From positions 192,983 through 256,982 of the forward strand of contig NZ_BAAATZ010000013.1 of the NCBI RefSeq assembly GCF_039533685.1: a DNA stretch of 64,000 nt, in the 5' to 3' direction. The DNA comes from Actinocorallia aurantiaca (GTDB taxonomy: Bacteria; Actinomycetota; Actinomycetes; Streptosporangiales; Streptosporangiaceae). Of this stretch, positions 40,984-50,276 are shown in pieces. The translations under genes and the position numbers were made by a program. The notes under the pieces are model-generated. The model saw nothing but the letters and a program-made list of their open reading frames with translations. It had not been told where the DNA came from and searched no databases. Each line of letters begins with the position of its first letter. Position 1 is the stretch's first letter.

Positions 40984-41729
40984 GCATCGCCGACGTCCTC
41001 ACCGCCAAGGCGTCCGTCATCCTGCAGGACCGGGCCGTGGTGCCGCTGCTCGCCTGGATGGCGCCGGAGGGTCGGGCGCTGCAGGTCGTGACGCCGCCGA
41101 CCTCGCGGTTGACGCTGCCGCTCAGCCTCGCACTGGTCGGACCGGACGACCGCTGGGTCGTCGCGGACGGCGACACCTTCTACGACGGGCTCACCGGCCA
41201 CCACCTGAGATGGGACGGCGACTGCTTCGGTCCCGACCCCCGGGCGCAGGGCCACGCCGCGGGCTTCACGGTGAAGTCGGAGGCGGCCGTCGGCGGCCAG
41301 CTGTTCCTCACCCTGGAGAACCGGGTGCCGCCGGGCGAGCCGCTCGCCGGGGTGCTCTCCCAGGTCTGCCAGGCGGTCCTGGGCTACCTTCCGACGGGCT
41401 GGGGCCGCAACGAGCCGGCGGGCCTGCGCTGGGACCGGGGGCGCTTCAGCGAGGAGCTGCGCAGCCGCCCGGGCCGCGCCGTGGTGGTCTGCTCCGCGGG
41501 CATGGTCTCGACCACGTCCGTGATGCCCCTGCCGGACGGCTCCCAGCTGGAGCAGTCGACGGTCGTCATCGGTTTCGCCGATCCCTCGACGGTTCCCGTC
41601 CCGCAGATGAGCGGCATCGTCTCCAAGCTGCCGGGGGTGACGGCGGCCTCCGCCCAGGTGCGTTTCGGCCGTCCCGACCTGACCGTGGAGCCCCGCTGGG
41701 CGGGGGCTCCCGTTCCCATCCAGCTCTGA
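40980..41729 (+). CDS. Hypothetical protein (249 aa), coupled to the preceding gene
   Basis: A 249-residue soluble protein starting MSIADVLTAKASVILQDRAV. It is a mixed alpha/beta protein with segments such as LAWMAPEGRALQVVTPPTSR and RWVVADGDTFYDGLTGHHLR; it has no recognised catalytic motif. The GTG start overlaps the upstream stop. Proteins of this sort occur near actinomycete ESX loci, but I cannot name a function. It is followed by a 227-base region before the next gene. Confidence 0.7.
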   Translation: MSIADVLTAKASVILQDRAVVPLLAWMAPEGRALQVVTPPTSRLTLPLSLALVGPDDRWVVADGDTFYDGLTGHHLRWDGDCFGPDPRAQGHAAGFTVKSEAAVGGQLFLTLENRVPPGEPLAGVLSQVCQAVLGYLPTGWGRNEPAGLRWDRGRFSEELRSRPGRAVVVCSAGMVSTTSVMPLPDGSQLEQSTVVIGFADPSTVPVPQMSGIVSKLPGVTAASAQVRFGRPDLTVEPRWAGAPVPIQL

Positions 41730-41956
41730 ACGGCGCGCGGGGAGGCGGCCGGTTGACCGGATGAGGTCAGGGCAGTGAAGGGATTCGTGGCTGAAGGGGC
41801 GTTTTTGGGGGCTTGTCATACTTGGGGATGATGTCGGTGGCATGTGCCTTGAACTTGGGGCAGGGAGAAGGCAACCTTCTTACGCTGGTCGTGTAAGAGA
41901 ACAACAGGGGAACAGAGGGCGCTGACCTTGAGCGACGTGGCGAGGCGAACGACGCG

Positions 41957-43783
41957 GTGATGGACCGGGTCTACGTCGGCTGGCGCTACGACCAGGCGCA
42001 CCCGGATCCGGGTCCGGAGCCGCGCCCCCCGTACCCGTATGCCCGGAACGCTCCCACCTGGATGGAGGAGGCCGAGCAGTACCAGGGCGAGACCATGCGC
42101 AACCGCCCCCTGAAGTACACCGCCGTCGGAGCGGGGATCGGCGGGCTGCTCTTCCTCGCCCTGGGGTTCGGCGACTGGCTGCAGTGGGCGTTCGCGCTGG
42201 TCGGGCTGCTGGCCTGCCTCATCGTCATCGGCATCACCGGCTGGTCGGTCTGGCAGGGAGAGCAGGCCGTGCGCATCCGCAGGCGCGCCGACCGGCAGCG
42301 CCGCGAACACGCCCAGGCCCGCCTCGAACAGCGCAGGGCCGAGGCCGAGGACGGTTACGCGCTCGCCCGCCGGAAGTGGGAGGAGGCCCGCGCCGCCTAC
42401 GAGAACCAGCGGGAATGGCATCCGGTGACGGTCCCGCCGGGCGTCGACCGGGTCGACATCGCCGGCGGCACCCTCGCGGGCTGGGCCGCGGCCGTCACCA
42501 TGATGGGCGCCGCCCGGCTGGAGGCCGGATCCCGGGTCACGGTGCTCGACCTGTCCGAGGGGGCGGTCGCCCGGGACCTGCTGCGGCTCCCCGGTGAGGA
42601 CCCCCTGGTGTGGGTGCTGCCCGACGACCTCAAACGCCTCGACCTCGGCACGAGGCTGAGCCCGTCCGCCCTGGCCGACGTGCTGTCGGTGGTGGTCGGC
42701 GCGACCGAGTCGGAGTCGTCGGTGCGGGACACCTCGATCGACAACTCCATCCTGGAGCGGCTCATCTCGGTGCTCGGCGGATCCCCGCGCATCGCCCAGA
42801 TCACCGCGGCGCTGCGTGCCCTCGCGCAGGTCGGCGACCCGAGGGACGACCTGAAGGCGGGGCTGCTCACCGAGGAGCAGCTCGACCGGATCTCCACCCT
42901 CTTCGGGCGCGGCGCCGCCGACCGGGTCGTGCTGGAGCGGGCCTGGACGCTGGAGTCGCAGCTGCGCAAGCTGGAGGACCTGGGCTCCGACTCGGTGCAC
43001 CTGCCGCCCGCCCCGCTGCGCGTCATCTCCCTGGACCGCAGGGCCGGCGTGCTCACCAACAAGATCCTCGCCACGTACGTCACGACCGCGCTGACCCATC
43101 TGCTCCGCCAGACCCCCGTCCACCGGCCGTGGGGGCAGACCCTGTTCCTGTGCGGGGCGGAGAAGCTCCGCGGCGACGTCCTGGACCGGCTGGCGGACGC
43201 CTGCGAGACCACCGGCACCGGCCTGGTCCTCATGTACCGCACGATCCCGGGGCCGGTACGGGAACGTCTGGGCCGGGGCAACAGCGCCGTCGGCTTCATG
43301 CGTCTGGGCAACGCCTCGGACGCGGCCGCCGCGGCCGACTACCTCGGCGCCGAACCCCACCTGCTCCTGGCCGAGGCCACGGAGAAGGCGACCCCCGAGG
43401 AACCCACCGCCCCCTACTCCAGCACCGTCGCCTACGCCCGCCGCGCCATGGGGGAGCACGCCCTCACCGCCCCCCTGACGGGCCCCGCGCCCACCCGCCA
43501 CTCGCTGATCGACGTCATCTCCACCGGCCCGTGGCCCGGCACCGTCGCCGGCGCGGTCGCCCCCCAGCGCACCCGCGAGCTCCGCCCCGAACGCCGCCAG
43601 CTCCAGGACCTCCCGCCCACCGCCATGGTCTTCACCCACGCCAACACCACCTACCTGGTGGACGCCAACCCGGGCATCATGACCCTCCCCACCGCCCACC
43701 CCCTCTCCGGCGACGACACCGACGAGCGCCCCCTCCCCGCCCCCGGCAACACCCCTCCGGAACCTGACGGCCCCGAGGCCTGA
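41957..43783 (+). CDS. Membrane protein with a degenerate HerA/VirD4-like P-loop domain
   Basis: A 608-residue protein (GTG 41957; ATG 41960 is in frame). The N-terminus is Pro-rich, then two membrane helices (about 52-70 and 75-97), an Arg/Ala/Glu-rich coiled coil (about 104-150), and a large cytosolic domain. Where a Walker A would be, the text is IAGGTLAGWAAAVTMMGAAR with no Lys; where Walker B would be, TLFLCGAEKLRGDVLDRLAD has no Asp-Glu. The run CETTGTGLVLMYRTIPG and the GFMRLGN segment look like the region after Walker B in HerA/VirD4-type motors. It is therefore probably a non-hydrolysing relative. It is convergent with an intact HerA-type ATPase gene. Confidence 0.7.
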   Translation: MMDRVYVGWRYDQAHPDPGPEPRPPYPYARNAPTWMEEAEQYQGETMRNRPLKYTAVGAGIGGLLFLALGFGDWLQWAFALVGLLACLIVIGITGWSVWQGEQAVRIRRRADRQRREHAQARLEQRRAEAEDGYALARRKWEEARAAYENQREWHPVTVPPGVDRVDIAGGTLAGWAAAVTMMGAARLEAGSRVTVLDLSEGAVARDLLRLPGEDPLVWVLPDDLKRLDLGTRLSPSALADVLSVVVGATESESSVRDTSIDNSILERLISVLGGSPRIAQITAALRALAQVGDPRDDLKAGLLTEEQLDRISTLFGRGAADRVVLERAWTLESQLRKLEDLGSDSVHLPPAPLRVISLDRRAGVLTNKILATYVTTALTHLLRQTPVHRPWGQTLFLCGAEKLRGDVLDRLADACETTGTGLVLMYRTIPGPVRERLGRGNSAVGFMRLGNASDAAAAADYLGAEPHLLLAEATEKATPEEPTAPYSSTVAYARRAMGEHALTAPLTGPAPTRHSLIDVISTGPWPGTVAGAVAPQRTRELRPERRQLQDLPPTAMVFTHANTTYLVDANPGIMTLPTAHPLSGDDTDERPLPAPGNTPPEPDGPEA

Positions 43784-43784
43784 C

Positions 43785-43931
43785 CCCGTCGCGATCCGCG
43801 ATGGCGGAGCCGTTCCCGTCTCCTGACCCGTCTTTCGGGAACTGATGGTCGGGCTGGTCGGGCGGCCAGGCCCGTCGCGATCCGTGATGGCGGAGCCGTT
43901 CCGTCTCCTGACCCGTTCTTCGGGAACCTGA
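43785..43931. repeat. Two 61-base direct repeats (86-base period) between convergent genes
   Basis: CCCGTCGCGATCC... at 43785-43845 recurs at 43871-43931 with only a few changes. Each copy includes ATGGCGGAGCCGTTC and a CCCG(TCTTT)CGGG hairpin; a partial third copy of TGGCGGAGCCGT lies at 43953-43964. They lie between the stops of the membrane protein (43783) and HerA gene (44015), so they may act as paired terminators or belong to a dispersed repeat family. Confidence 0.8.
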
Positions 43932-44014
43932 GGGGCGGGTGGCCAGAGGCCGTGGCGGAGCCGTCCCCGCCATCGCGGGCCGGCGGGGTGGCGGTGAGTC
44001 AGGTTGGCGGCGAG

Positions 44015-46828
44015 TCAGGAGGGCGGTGTGTCCGAGGGCGGGTCGTCAGGGGTGGAGGCGGGGGCGATGAAACGGTCGGGCCAGGTGAGGACGGATTCCA
44101 GCCAGGGGGTCCGGAGTGCGGTGGCGAGGTGGTGGAGGCGGTCGTCGGGGGGCAGGCCGACGGAGACGTGGTCGAGGTCGTCGTCGTAGGGGTCGGGCGG
44201 GGTGCCCAGGAGGGCGTCGCGGGCTATGGGGCGGTTGGCGGGGAGCGCGGGGGACAGCGGGTGGCGGCGGAGGGCGCGGAGGCGCTGCCCGAACCTGGTG
44301 TCGGAGGACTGGCCGCGGAGGCCCGGCAGGACGTGGTCCAGCGGGGGCGCGGGAGAGCGGGGGTCGGGGGCGGGGGCGTCCAGGGGGAAGAGCTTGTCCA
44401 TCTCGTGCAGCCAGCGCAGCTGGGGGATCACGAAGGCGGGGCCCGGCGGGGCGGGTTCCGCGTCCCCCGCGGAGGAGCCCGCCAGGAGGCGGGCGGCGGC
44501 CTCGGCGGCGGCGACCGTCAGGGTGGACGGGTCGAAGTCGGTGCGCAGCGCCAGCGCGCGGCGGCCGACCGAGCGGTCCAGGACGGTGGCGAGCATGCAC
44601 TCGCGGGTGCGGGGAGGCAGCCGCTGCCAGGCGCGGGCCAGGTCGGGCGGGACGGCGGGCGGCACGCGGTTCACCAGATGGGACAGCACCAGGACGTCGG
44701 CCCACAGGCGCAGCCAGGAGAGCTCGGCGTCGGAGGCCAGGAGGTCGGCCTTGCGCAGCTCGCTCAGCGTGCAGGCGCGACGGGAACGGCACTCGGTGCC
44801 GCACGCCACCGAACGCCGCCCTCGGACGGGCGGAGGCGGGCCGGGCCGGGTCTCCTCGCGGTCCTCGCCCCAGGGCACGCGGACGCGCAGCGGCCGGTCC
44901 ATCCCGTCGGCGAAGACCGCCGCGACCCCGGGGCGCAGCGACACCACCTCGCGGGACTGGTCGGCGTCGAGGTTCATCGCCGAGCCCACCACATGCCGGT
45001 CGTCGTACGCCGGAAGCCGGTGGACGACCTTCAGCGCGGTGTTCTTCACGACGTCGGGGATGAGCTTCACCGGGATCTGCTCGGCCACCACGATGCCCTC
45101 GCCGTAGGCGCGGATCTCGGCGAGCATCCCGGCGAACAGCTCGACCGCGTGCGCCGAGGAGCCCTCTCGGTGGCGCAGCAGCCGGTGCGCCTCCTCGATG
45201 ACGATGACGTGCTGCAGGCCCCGGGTGCGGCCCGTGCGGGCCCGCATCCGCAGGTGCTCCACCACCCGGATGATGAGCGTCCCCATCAGGAACGCCTTGT
45301 CCTCGTCGTTGGCGACGTCCTCGATCGCCAGGACGACGTTCTCGCGCAGCAGCCCGCCGATGTCGGCGTCGTGCCCGCCCTCGAAGAACCGGCCGGCCGA
45401 GCCGATGCGCAGCGACCGCAGCCGCACGTCGACGAAGCCCTTCACGTCCGACATCAGCTCCCTGCCGTAGCCGACGTCGTCGATGACCTCCATCGCGGCC
45501 TGCTGGAGCTGCTCCAGCGTGGGGACGGCGGGCGGCACCCGCGCCCCCGGCCTGCCGCCGCCGGTCACCACGTCCCAGCCGCACGCCTCGTACACCCGCT
45601 GCAGCGCCTGCGCGATGATCTGCGGGAAGGGCTCCTCCGCGTCGAACGCCGCCTGGAACAGCGCCCGGATCATGTCGATGTGCGCCTGGACGGGGTAGCC
45701 GGGTTCGGGCGCCAGCGGATTGACCGACAGCGGCACCGACGACGGATCCGACGGGTTGACCACCGTCACCGGCGCGTCGATCCGCCCCGCCATCGCCGCG
45801 TACTCCGACTTGGCGGGCTCGATCGCCAGCCACGGCACCCCCGCGCGGGTGAGCTGCTCCAGCAGGTGCCGGACCGTCTGCGACTTGCCCGACCCCGTCG
45901 CCCCCGTCACGAACGCGTGCCGGTTCAGCGTCTCCAGCGGGACCGTGAACCGCCCGACCGCGCGGTCCTGCCCGTCGAGGATGGCGCCGAGCTCCAGCCC
46001 GCCGGGCGGGGTCTCGGAGGTGACGTCGAAGAATCCGGGGTCCAGCACCCGCACCCCGGGCACCTCGCGGCGAGGCAGCCCCGCGAGCGCGGCCAGCACT
46101 CCGGCGGACGAGGCGAACGGGAAGCCCTCCTCGGAGCCGCCGAGCGTCTCGGCGAGCGAACCGAAGCCCCGCCCGGTGCGCAGCCGGTACGGGTGGTGGC
46201 CCAGCTCCATCGAGCCGACCAGGACCGGCGCGACCTGCTCGAGACCGGCCGGGTCCGCCGCGCCCGCCAGCACCCGGACGTTCCACAGCCCGGCCTCCCG
46301 GTAGGCGTCGAGCTCCGCCAGCCTCCGTTCGGCCCGTCCCGCGTCGCTCTGCTCGTCGCGCCGCAGCATGCGCAGCTCGTGCCGCAGGTCGCGCAGCTCG
46401 GCGTCCAAGGCCGGCTCGGGGCACGGCTCGGCCACCAGGAGCCAGCCGAACGGCCGCCCCAGCAGGGTCGTCAGCATCGACTCGAACAGCGAGGAGTGCT
46501 CCTGGCCCGATCCGGCCAGCGGGGGCGCCTGGCGGCCCGGGCACCGCTTCCACACCATGCGCGCCGCCGTGTGCAGCCAGTCGTCACCGCACACCCTGCC
46601 CCGCGCGCCGTTGGGGAACAGCAGCGAACCGTCGCCCGAGCCCGCGTTCGTGACCAGCTCCAGCGGCGACCCGCCGCCCCTGGACAGCCAGCCCACCACG
46701 AACGGACGCCGCTGCTGCGCGGCGGACAGCACCGCGGGCAGCACCGTCACGAAATCCCACTCCGCCGAGGAGACCCGCTGCGCCGCGGGGATCGCCTCGA
46801 TCCTGAACCAGGGCCCGTGCGAGGTCAT
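44015..46828 (-). CDS. HerA-type ATPase (DUF87-like)
   Basis: A 937-residue ATPase. The N-terminal 300 residues are a variable alpha/beta region; then Walker A GATGSGKSQTVRHLL (about residue 313), a conserved LAIEPAKSEYAAM, Walker B HVIVIEEAHRLL (about residue 560), and GEGIVVAEQIPVKLIPDVVKNT, the sensor/arginine region of HerA-like motors. All catalytic residues are present, unlike the partner gene at 41957. The C-terminal 280 residues include CGTECRSRRACT, a possible metal site, and a Pro/Arg-rich tail. HerA motors move DNA or protein; none of the known defence partners is nearby. ATG 46828 with GAGG upstream is preferred over GTG 46834. Confidence 0.85.
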   Translation of the reverse strand: MTSHGPWFRIEAIPAAQRVSSAEWDFVTVLPAVLSAAQQRRPFVVGWLSRGGGSPLELVTNAGSGDGSLLFPNGARGRVCGDDWLHTAARMVWKRCPGRQAPPLAGSGQEHSSLFESMLTTLLGRPFGWLLVAEPCPEPALDAELRDLRHELRMLRRDEQSDAGRAERRLAELDAYREAGLWNVRVLAGAADPAGLEQVAPVLVGSMELGHHPYRLRTGRGFGSLAETLGGSEEGFPFASSAGVLAALAGLPRREVPGVRVLDPGFFDVTSETPPGGLELGAILDGQDRAVGRFTVPLETLNRHAFVTGATGSGKSQTVRHLLEQLTRAGVPWLAIEPAKSEYAAMAGRIDAPVTVVNPSDPSSVPLSVNPLAPEPGYPVQAHIDMIRALFQAAFDAEEPFPQIIAQALQRVYEACGWDVVTGGGRPGARVPPAVPTLEQLQQAAMEVIDDVGYGRELMSDVKGFVDVRLRSLRIGSAGRFFEGGHDADIGGLLRENVVLAIEDVANDEDKAFLMGTLIIRVVEHLRMRARTGRTRGLQHVIVIEEAHRLLRHREGSSAHAVELFAGMLAEIRAYGEGIVVAEQIPVKLIPDVVKNTALKVVHRLPAYDDRHVVGSAMNLDADQSREVVSLRPGVAAVFADGMDRPLRVRVPWGEDREETRPGPPPPVRGRRSVACGTECRSRRACTLSELRKADLLASDAELSWLRLWADVLVLSHLVNRVPPAVPPDLARAWQRLPPRTRECMLATVLDRSVGRRALALRTDFDPSTLTVAAAEAAARLLAGSSAGDAEPAPPGPAFVIPQLRWLHEMDKLFPLDAPAPDPRSPAPPLDHVLPGLRGQSSDTRFGQRLRALRRHPLSPALPANRPIARDALLGTPPDPYDDDLDHVSVGLPPDDRLHHLATALRTPWLESVLTWPDRFIAPASTPDDPPSDTPPS

Positions 46829-46918
46829 CACCACCTCATCATGCCGCCGTTCGCGGACGGATCCGGGTTTTCCACAGCCCTCGCGCGGACCACGGCTCCG
46901 GCGGGAGCGGGCGGAGGG

Positions 46919-48067
46919 TCAGATGTTCTCGCGGGTCCAGGTCTGCAGGCCCTGCGCGGTGGCGATCGGATTCCACAGGTCGAGGAACGTCCGCTTGGTC
47001 TCGGTCGCCTCGTCGGTGACGTCCTTCAGGCGCGCGGCGGCGTCCTTGTCGCAGCCGTCCTCGTCCTCCAGCCAGGTGAGTGCCTCCTGGTTGGACTCGA
47101 TGGACGCCTCGAGCGCCGCGACCAGGGCGTTCTTCACCTCGTCGCCGTTCTCCAGCGCGCCGAAGGACAGCCCCTTCACGTCTGCCAGCTGCCCCTGGCG
47201 CTCCTGGACGGCGGTCCTGAAGGCGGAGATGTCCTTGGACTTGTTCGCGCACGTGTAGGTGATGTTCGCCAGCTTCTTGCGGCTGGCCGACATGTCGTCC
47301 AGTACGGCGTCCACCGCCTCGGCCTCGGCCTGGGGGTCGCCCGAGGTGTCGGGCGCGTCGCTGTCGGGAGAATCCTGTTTCGGGGCGTTCTTCTTGGAGT
47401 CATCCCCGCTGTCCTGCGACGTGCCCGGCTGGGCGAGCGAGTCGTCGGAGCCGTCTTCCTTCGACCAGAAGACGTAGCCGACGACGAGCACGGCGGTCAG
47501 CAGCGCGGCGACCAGGCCGGCGATCAACGGCCCGCGCCAGCGCGGCGCCTCGTCGGGCAGCCACTGCTCGCCGTCGTTCCGCGAAGAGCGCTGCTGCTCT
47601 TCCGGGACGGCGTTCCAGGGCTGTTGAGCCTGCCCTCCGCTCCACTGTTGCTGCCCGGGCTCGGCGTCCCAGGGACGCTGCTGCGGCGGCTGCTCGTTCC
47701 ACTGCCGCTCGCCGGGCTGCTCTCCCCAGGGCCGTTCGGGCGCAGGCCCTTCCGTCCACGGACGCTGGACGGGCTGCTCCCCCCAAGGGCGCTCCTGCGG
47801 CTGTTCGGCCCAGGGGCGTTCCCGGGGCTGCTCGGCCCAGGGACGCTCCTCGTCCTGGGCGGCCCAGGGGCGGTCGTCCTGCGACGGTTCCGCGCGCCAG
47901 CCCTGCTGGACGGGCTCGGGCTGCCAGGGCTCCGGCGGCCAGGGCTCGTTCCCGCCGGGCGGAGCGCTCCACGGGGAGGCCTCGTCGACCTGCGGGAGCA
48001 CGGCATCGCAGCGGGTGCATCGGCCGAGCGAACCGGGAGTCTCACTACGGCATTCGGGACACTGCAT
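46919..48067 (-). CDS. Zinc-ribbon/membrane protein with WNPIA outer domain (first paralog)
   Basis: A 382-residue protein. The start is a zinc ribbon (CPECRSETPGSLGRCTRC; Cys near residues 3, 6, 17 and 20); then a Trp/Pro/Gln/Glu-rich linker with repeats of about ten residues (ERPWAEQP, ERPWGEQP and variants); a membrane helix (about 190-210, GPLIAGLVAALLTAVLVVGY); an acidic Ser/Asp spacer; and a helical outer domain of about 130 residues ending FLDLWNPIATAQGLQTW. It has two Cys in the outer domain (TYTCANK and DGCDKD). It is the close architectural relative of the next gene. ATG 48067 is used because the Cys motif begins there. Confidence 0.78.
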   Translation of the reverse strand: MQCPECRSETPGSLGRCTRCDAVLPQVDEASPWSAPPGGNEPWPPEPWQPEPVQQGWRAEPSQDDRPWAAQDEERPWAEQPRERPWAEQPQERPWGEQPVQRPWTEGPAPERPWGEQPGERQWNEQPPQQRPWDAEPGQQQWSGGQAQQPWNAVPEEQQRSSRNDGEQWLPDEAPRWRGPLIAGLVAALLTAVLVVGYVFWSKEDGSDDSLAQPGTSQDSGDDSKKNAPKQDSPDSDAPDTSGDPQAEAEAVDAVLDDMSASRKKLANITYTCANKSKDISAFRTAVQERQGQLADVKGLSFGALENGDEVKNALVAALEASIESNQEALTWLEDEDGCDKDAAARLKDVTDEATETKRTFLDLWNPIATAQGLQTWTRENI

Positions 48068-48181
48068 CGGCGGCCTCGAGTCGGGGGAAACTTGCAGCCA
48101 GGACGTTCTTAGCCCCACCACACTACAGCCGTCACTCGCCCGCGGCCCCGTCCAGCACTCCGACAGGGGCCGCGGGCCGGC

Positions 48182-50005
48182 TCAGAAACTCTGGCGTTTC
48201 GCCAGGCCGTACCGCGGTGCGATCGGATTCCACATCTCCAGGAAGCGGTTCTTGGAGCGGGACGCCTGCGCCGAGAGCCTGTCGCCGCGCTTGTAGTTCG
48301 CGCCCTTGAGCGGGGTCTTGCCCTTGCAGCCCTGGTTGCTGCGCGCCCAGGCCAGGTAGGCCAGGTCGACGTCGAGCGACAGCTTGATGGAGCGCGCGAG
48401 GGCGGCGCGCAGCTTCACCGCCTCGGGCAGCTGGGGGATGTTCAGCTGCTGCGCACGCTTCCACTGCGCCTGCCGCTGCTGGGCGACCTGCTGCATGGTG
48501 TTGACGGAGGCGGGGATGGCGGCGCATTTGCGGGCCTTGACGAGCGCGTCGCTCAGCGCGCCCCGGCTCTTGGCGCTGGCGTTCAGCAGCGCCTGCACCT
48601 TCCGGGCCTGCTTCACCGCGGCGGGGTCCGTCGTCCTCTCCCCGGCGGGCACCTGCGCGACGGGCCGCTGCGACGGGGCGATCTTGCTCTTCGGGTCGTC
48701 GTCGCCGTCGAAGAACACGAGGCAGACGGAGACCAGGGCGACGACGACCAGCGCGGCGACCCCGATGAGAAGCGGCTTGTTCTTGGCGCCGCCGTCCGCG
48801 GACGGGGCGCGGTGTGACTGCGTCATCGGCAGCGGCCCGTTGGGGTCCCACAGGGGCTTCTCCTCCTGGGGCCCGCCCCAGGGCTGCTGCTGCCCGAACC
48901 CGCCGGACCCGCCGGACCCGCCCATCATGCCGAGCTGGGCGGCGGGGGCGAATCCCGCCTGGGGCTGCCCGTAGGGCGGCTCGCCGGGCTGCTGCGCCGC
49001 GTACGGAGGCTCTGCGGCGAGCCCGTTGGGTTGCGCGTACGGAGGTTCTGCGGCGAGCCCGTCGGGGCGCGGGTACTCCGGCCTGCCGTGCTCCGGCTGG
49101 AAGTACTCGGTTCGGCCGTATTCGGACTGCCGGCCGTACTCAGGCTGCGCGTACGGCTGCGCGGCCGTGAATCCGCCCGGCTGCGCGTACGGGTGCTCCG
49201 AGACGGGTCCCTCGGGCTGCGCGGGCTCGGGCCAACCGTAGGAAGGCGGGGACTCGAACCCGTCGGACCGGTCGTGGGGAGGCGCGGACTCGAATCCGTC
49301 CGGCTGGACGTACGGGGGCTCGGAGACCGGGCCGCCGGGCCGCGCGTACGGGTCCTGCTCCTCGGGCCGTGCGGCTCCGGGGTCGGGCGGGCCCATGGCG
49401 GCGAACGTGGAGTCGGCGGAGAAGGCGGCCGGGGGCTCGGCGGGCCGCCCCTGGCCGGCGCCGTCGAACACCGGGGTGAACGGTCCCGTCTGCACCTGCC
49501 GGAACTCGCCCGAACCGCCGGAGGCCTGCTCCTGGACCGGACCGGCGAACCAGGAGTCGGGCACGATCGGCACGGAGGGCGCTTCGGGGATCTCCGGCGC
49601 CGCGGAGAGGGCCCGCGGCGACCAGGCCTGCTGCGGAGGCAGCGGGGTGGGGCCCGACGGGGCGTCCAGGGCCGGGGTCCACCACTCGGTCGCCTCGCCC
49701 TGCCGGGGCGCCGCCGGCGCCGGGAGTTCCGGAGCCGGGAACCCGGAGGAGAAGGGGCCGGACGCCTGCTGCTCGGGCGCCGGGGCCGGGGGATCGGCCT
49801 CCCCGGGGGCGGGGACGGGCGTCCAGGACCCCGTCGGCTCCTCGGCGGGCGCGGGCGTCCAGGGGGCCTGGTCGAACATGATCGTTTTTTCGGTGCTGCT
49901 GGTGGGCGCCGCGTACGCGCCGGCGAGCGCGGACAGAGAGGTGCGGCATCGGGCGCAGTGCGATTGCCCCTCGGACGCCGGCGTGGCGCAGGACGGACAC
50001 TGCAT
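48182..50005 (-). CDS. Zinc-ribbon/membrane protein with WNPIA outer domain (second paralog)
   Basis: A 607-residue protein with the same plan as its downstream neighbour: N-terminal zinc ribbon (CPSCATPASEGQSHCARC), a very long Pro/Gln/Tyr-rich cytosolic linker (about 50-420, with PPYAQP, GRPEYP and GFESAPP-type repeats), one membrane helix (PLLIGVAALVVVALVSVCLV), then a helical outer domain ending FLEMWNPIAPRYGLAKRQSF. Two outer Cys (KCAAI and QGCKG) match the pattern of the paralog. The ATG at 50005 is chosen because the zinc ribbon begins there; the longer frame is an artefact. It is divergent from murT. Confidence 0.78.
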   Translation of the reverse strand: MQCPSCATPASEGQSHCARCRTSLSALAGAYAAPTSSTEKTIMFDQAPWTPAPAEEPTGSWTPVPAPGEADPPAPAPEQQASGPFSSGFPAPELPAPAAPRQGEATEWWTPALDAPSGPTPLPPQQAWSPRALSAAPEIPEAPSVPIVPDSWFAGPVQEQASGGSGEFRQVQTGPFTPVFDGAGQGRPAEPPAAFSADSTFAAMGPPDPGAARPEEQDPYARPGGPVSEPPYVQPDGFESAPPHDRSDGFESPPSYGWPEPAQPEGPVSEHPYAQPGGFTAAQPYAQPEYGRQSEYGRTEYFQPEHGRPEYPRPDGLAAEPPYAQPNGLAAEPPYAAQQPGEPPYGQPQAGFAPAAQLGMMGGSGGSGGFGQQQPWGGPQEEKPLWDPNGPLPMTQSHRAPSADGGAKNKPLLIGVAALVVVALVSVCLVFFDGDDDPKSKIAPSQRPVAQVPAGERTTDPAAVKQARKVQALLNASAKSRGALSDALVKARKCAAIPASVNTMQQVAQQRQAQWKRAQQLNIPQLPEAVKLRAALARSIKLSLDVDLAYLAWARSNQGCKGKTPLKGANYKRGDRLSAQASRSKNRFLEMWNPIAPRYGLAKRQSF

Positions 50006-50276
50006 GGCACTTACCCTTCTCGCAAAGTTCTCCGGTGATTCTGCCTTGTCGTTCCCCCGGGTAGGGGCGCAAGGAAGATTCCTCGGTACAAGTGGCATTT
50101 GGTGTGCTTGTCTAGCTGGGCCATCCCAAATAATGCGGTGTTCATCACATTGATACGTTTTGTAGGCATGGCACAGCGGAACGTAGCCTGGCCGATGGTT
50201 CGGTCGAGATCAACACCGTAATGACCGGGCCACCCATTAGAGTCGAGTGCAGTCAGGCTTTAGGGAAAGAGATTCC

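Noticed and set aside
41957..46828. HerA pair as a known anti-phage defence system
   Set aside because: No SIR2, nuclease, DUF4297 or other known HerA partner is present; only the pseudo-ATPase-like membrane protein is adjacent.
43952..48112. A 1386-residue rightward open frame
   Set aside because: It is antisense to the HerA gene and a zinc-ribbon gene, both of which have clear motifs and proper codon use.
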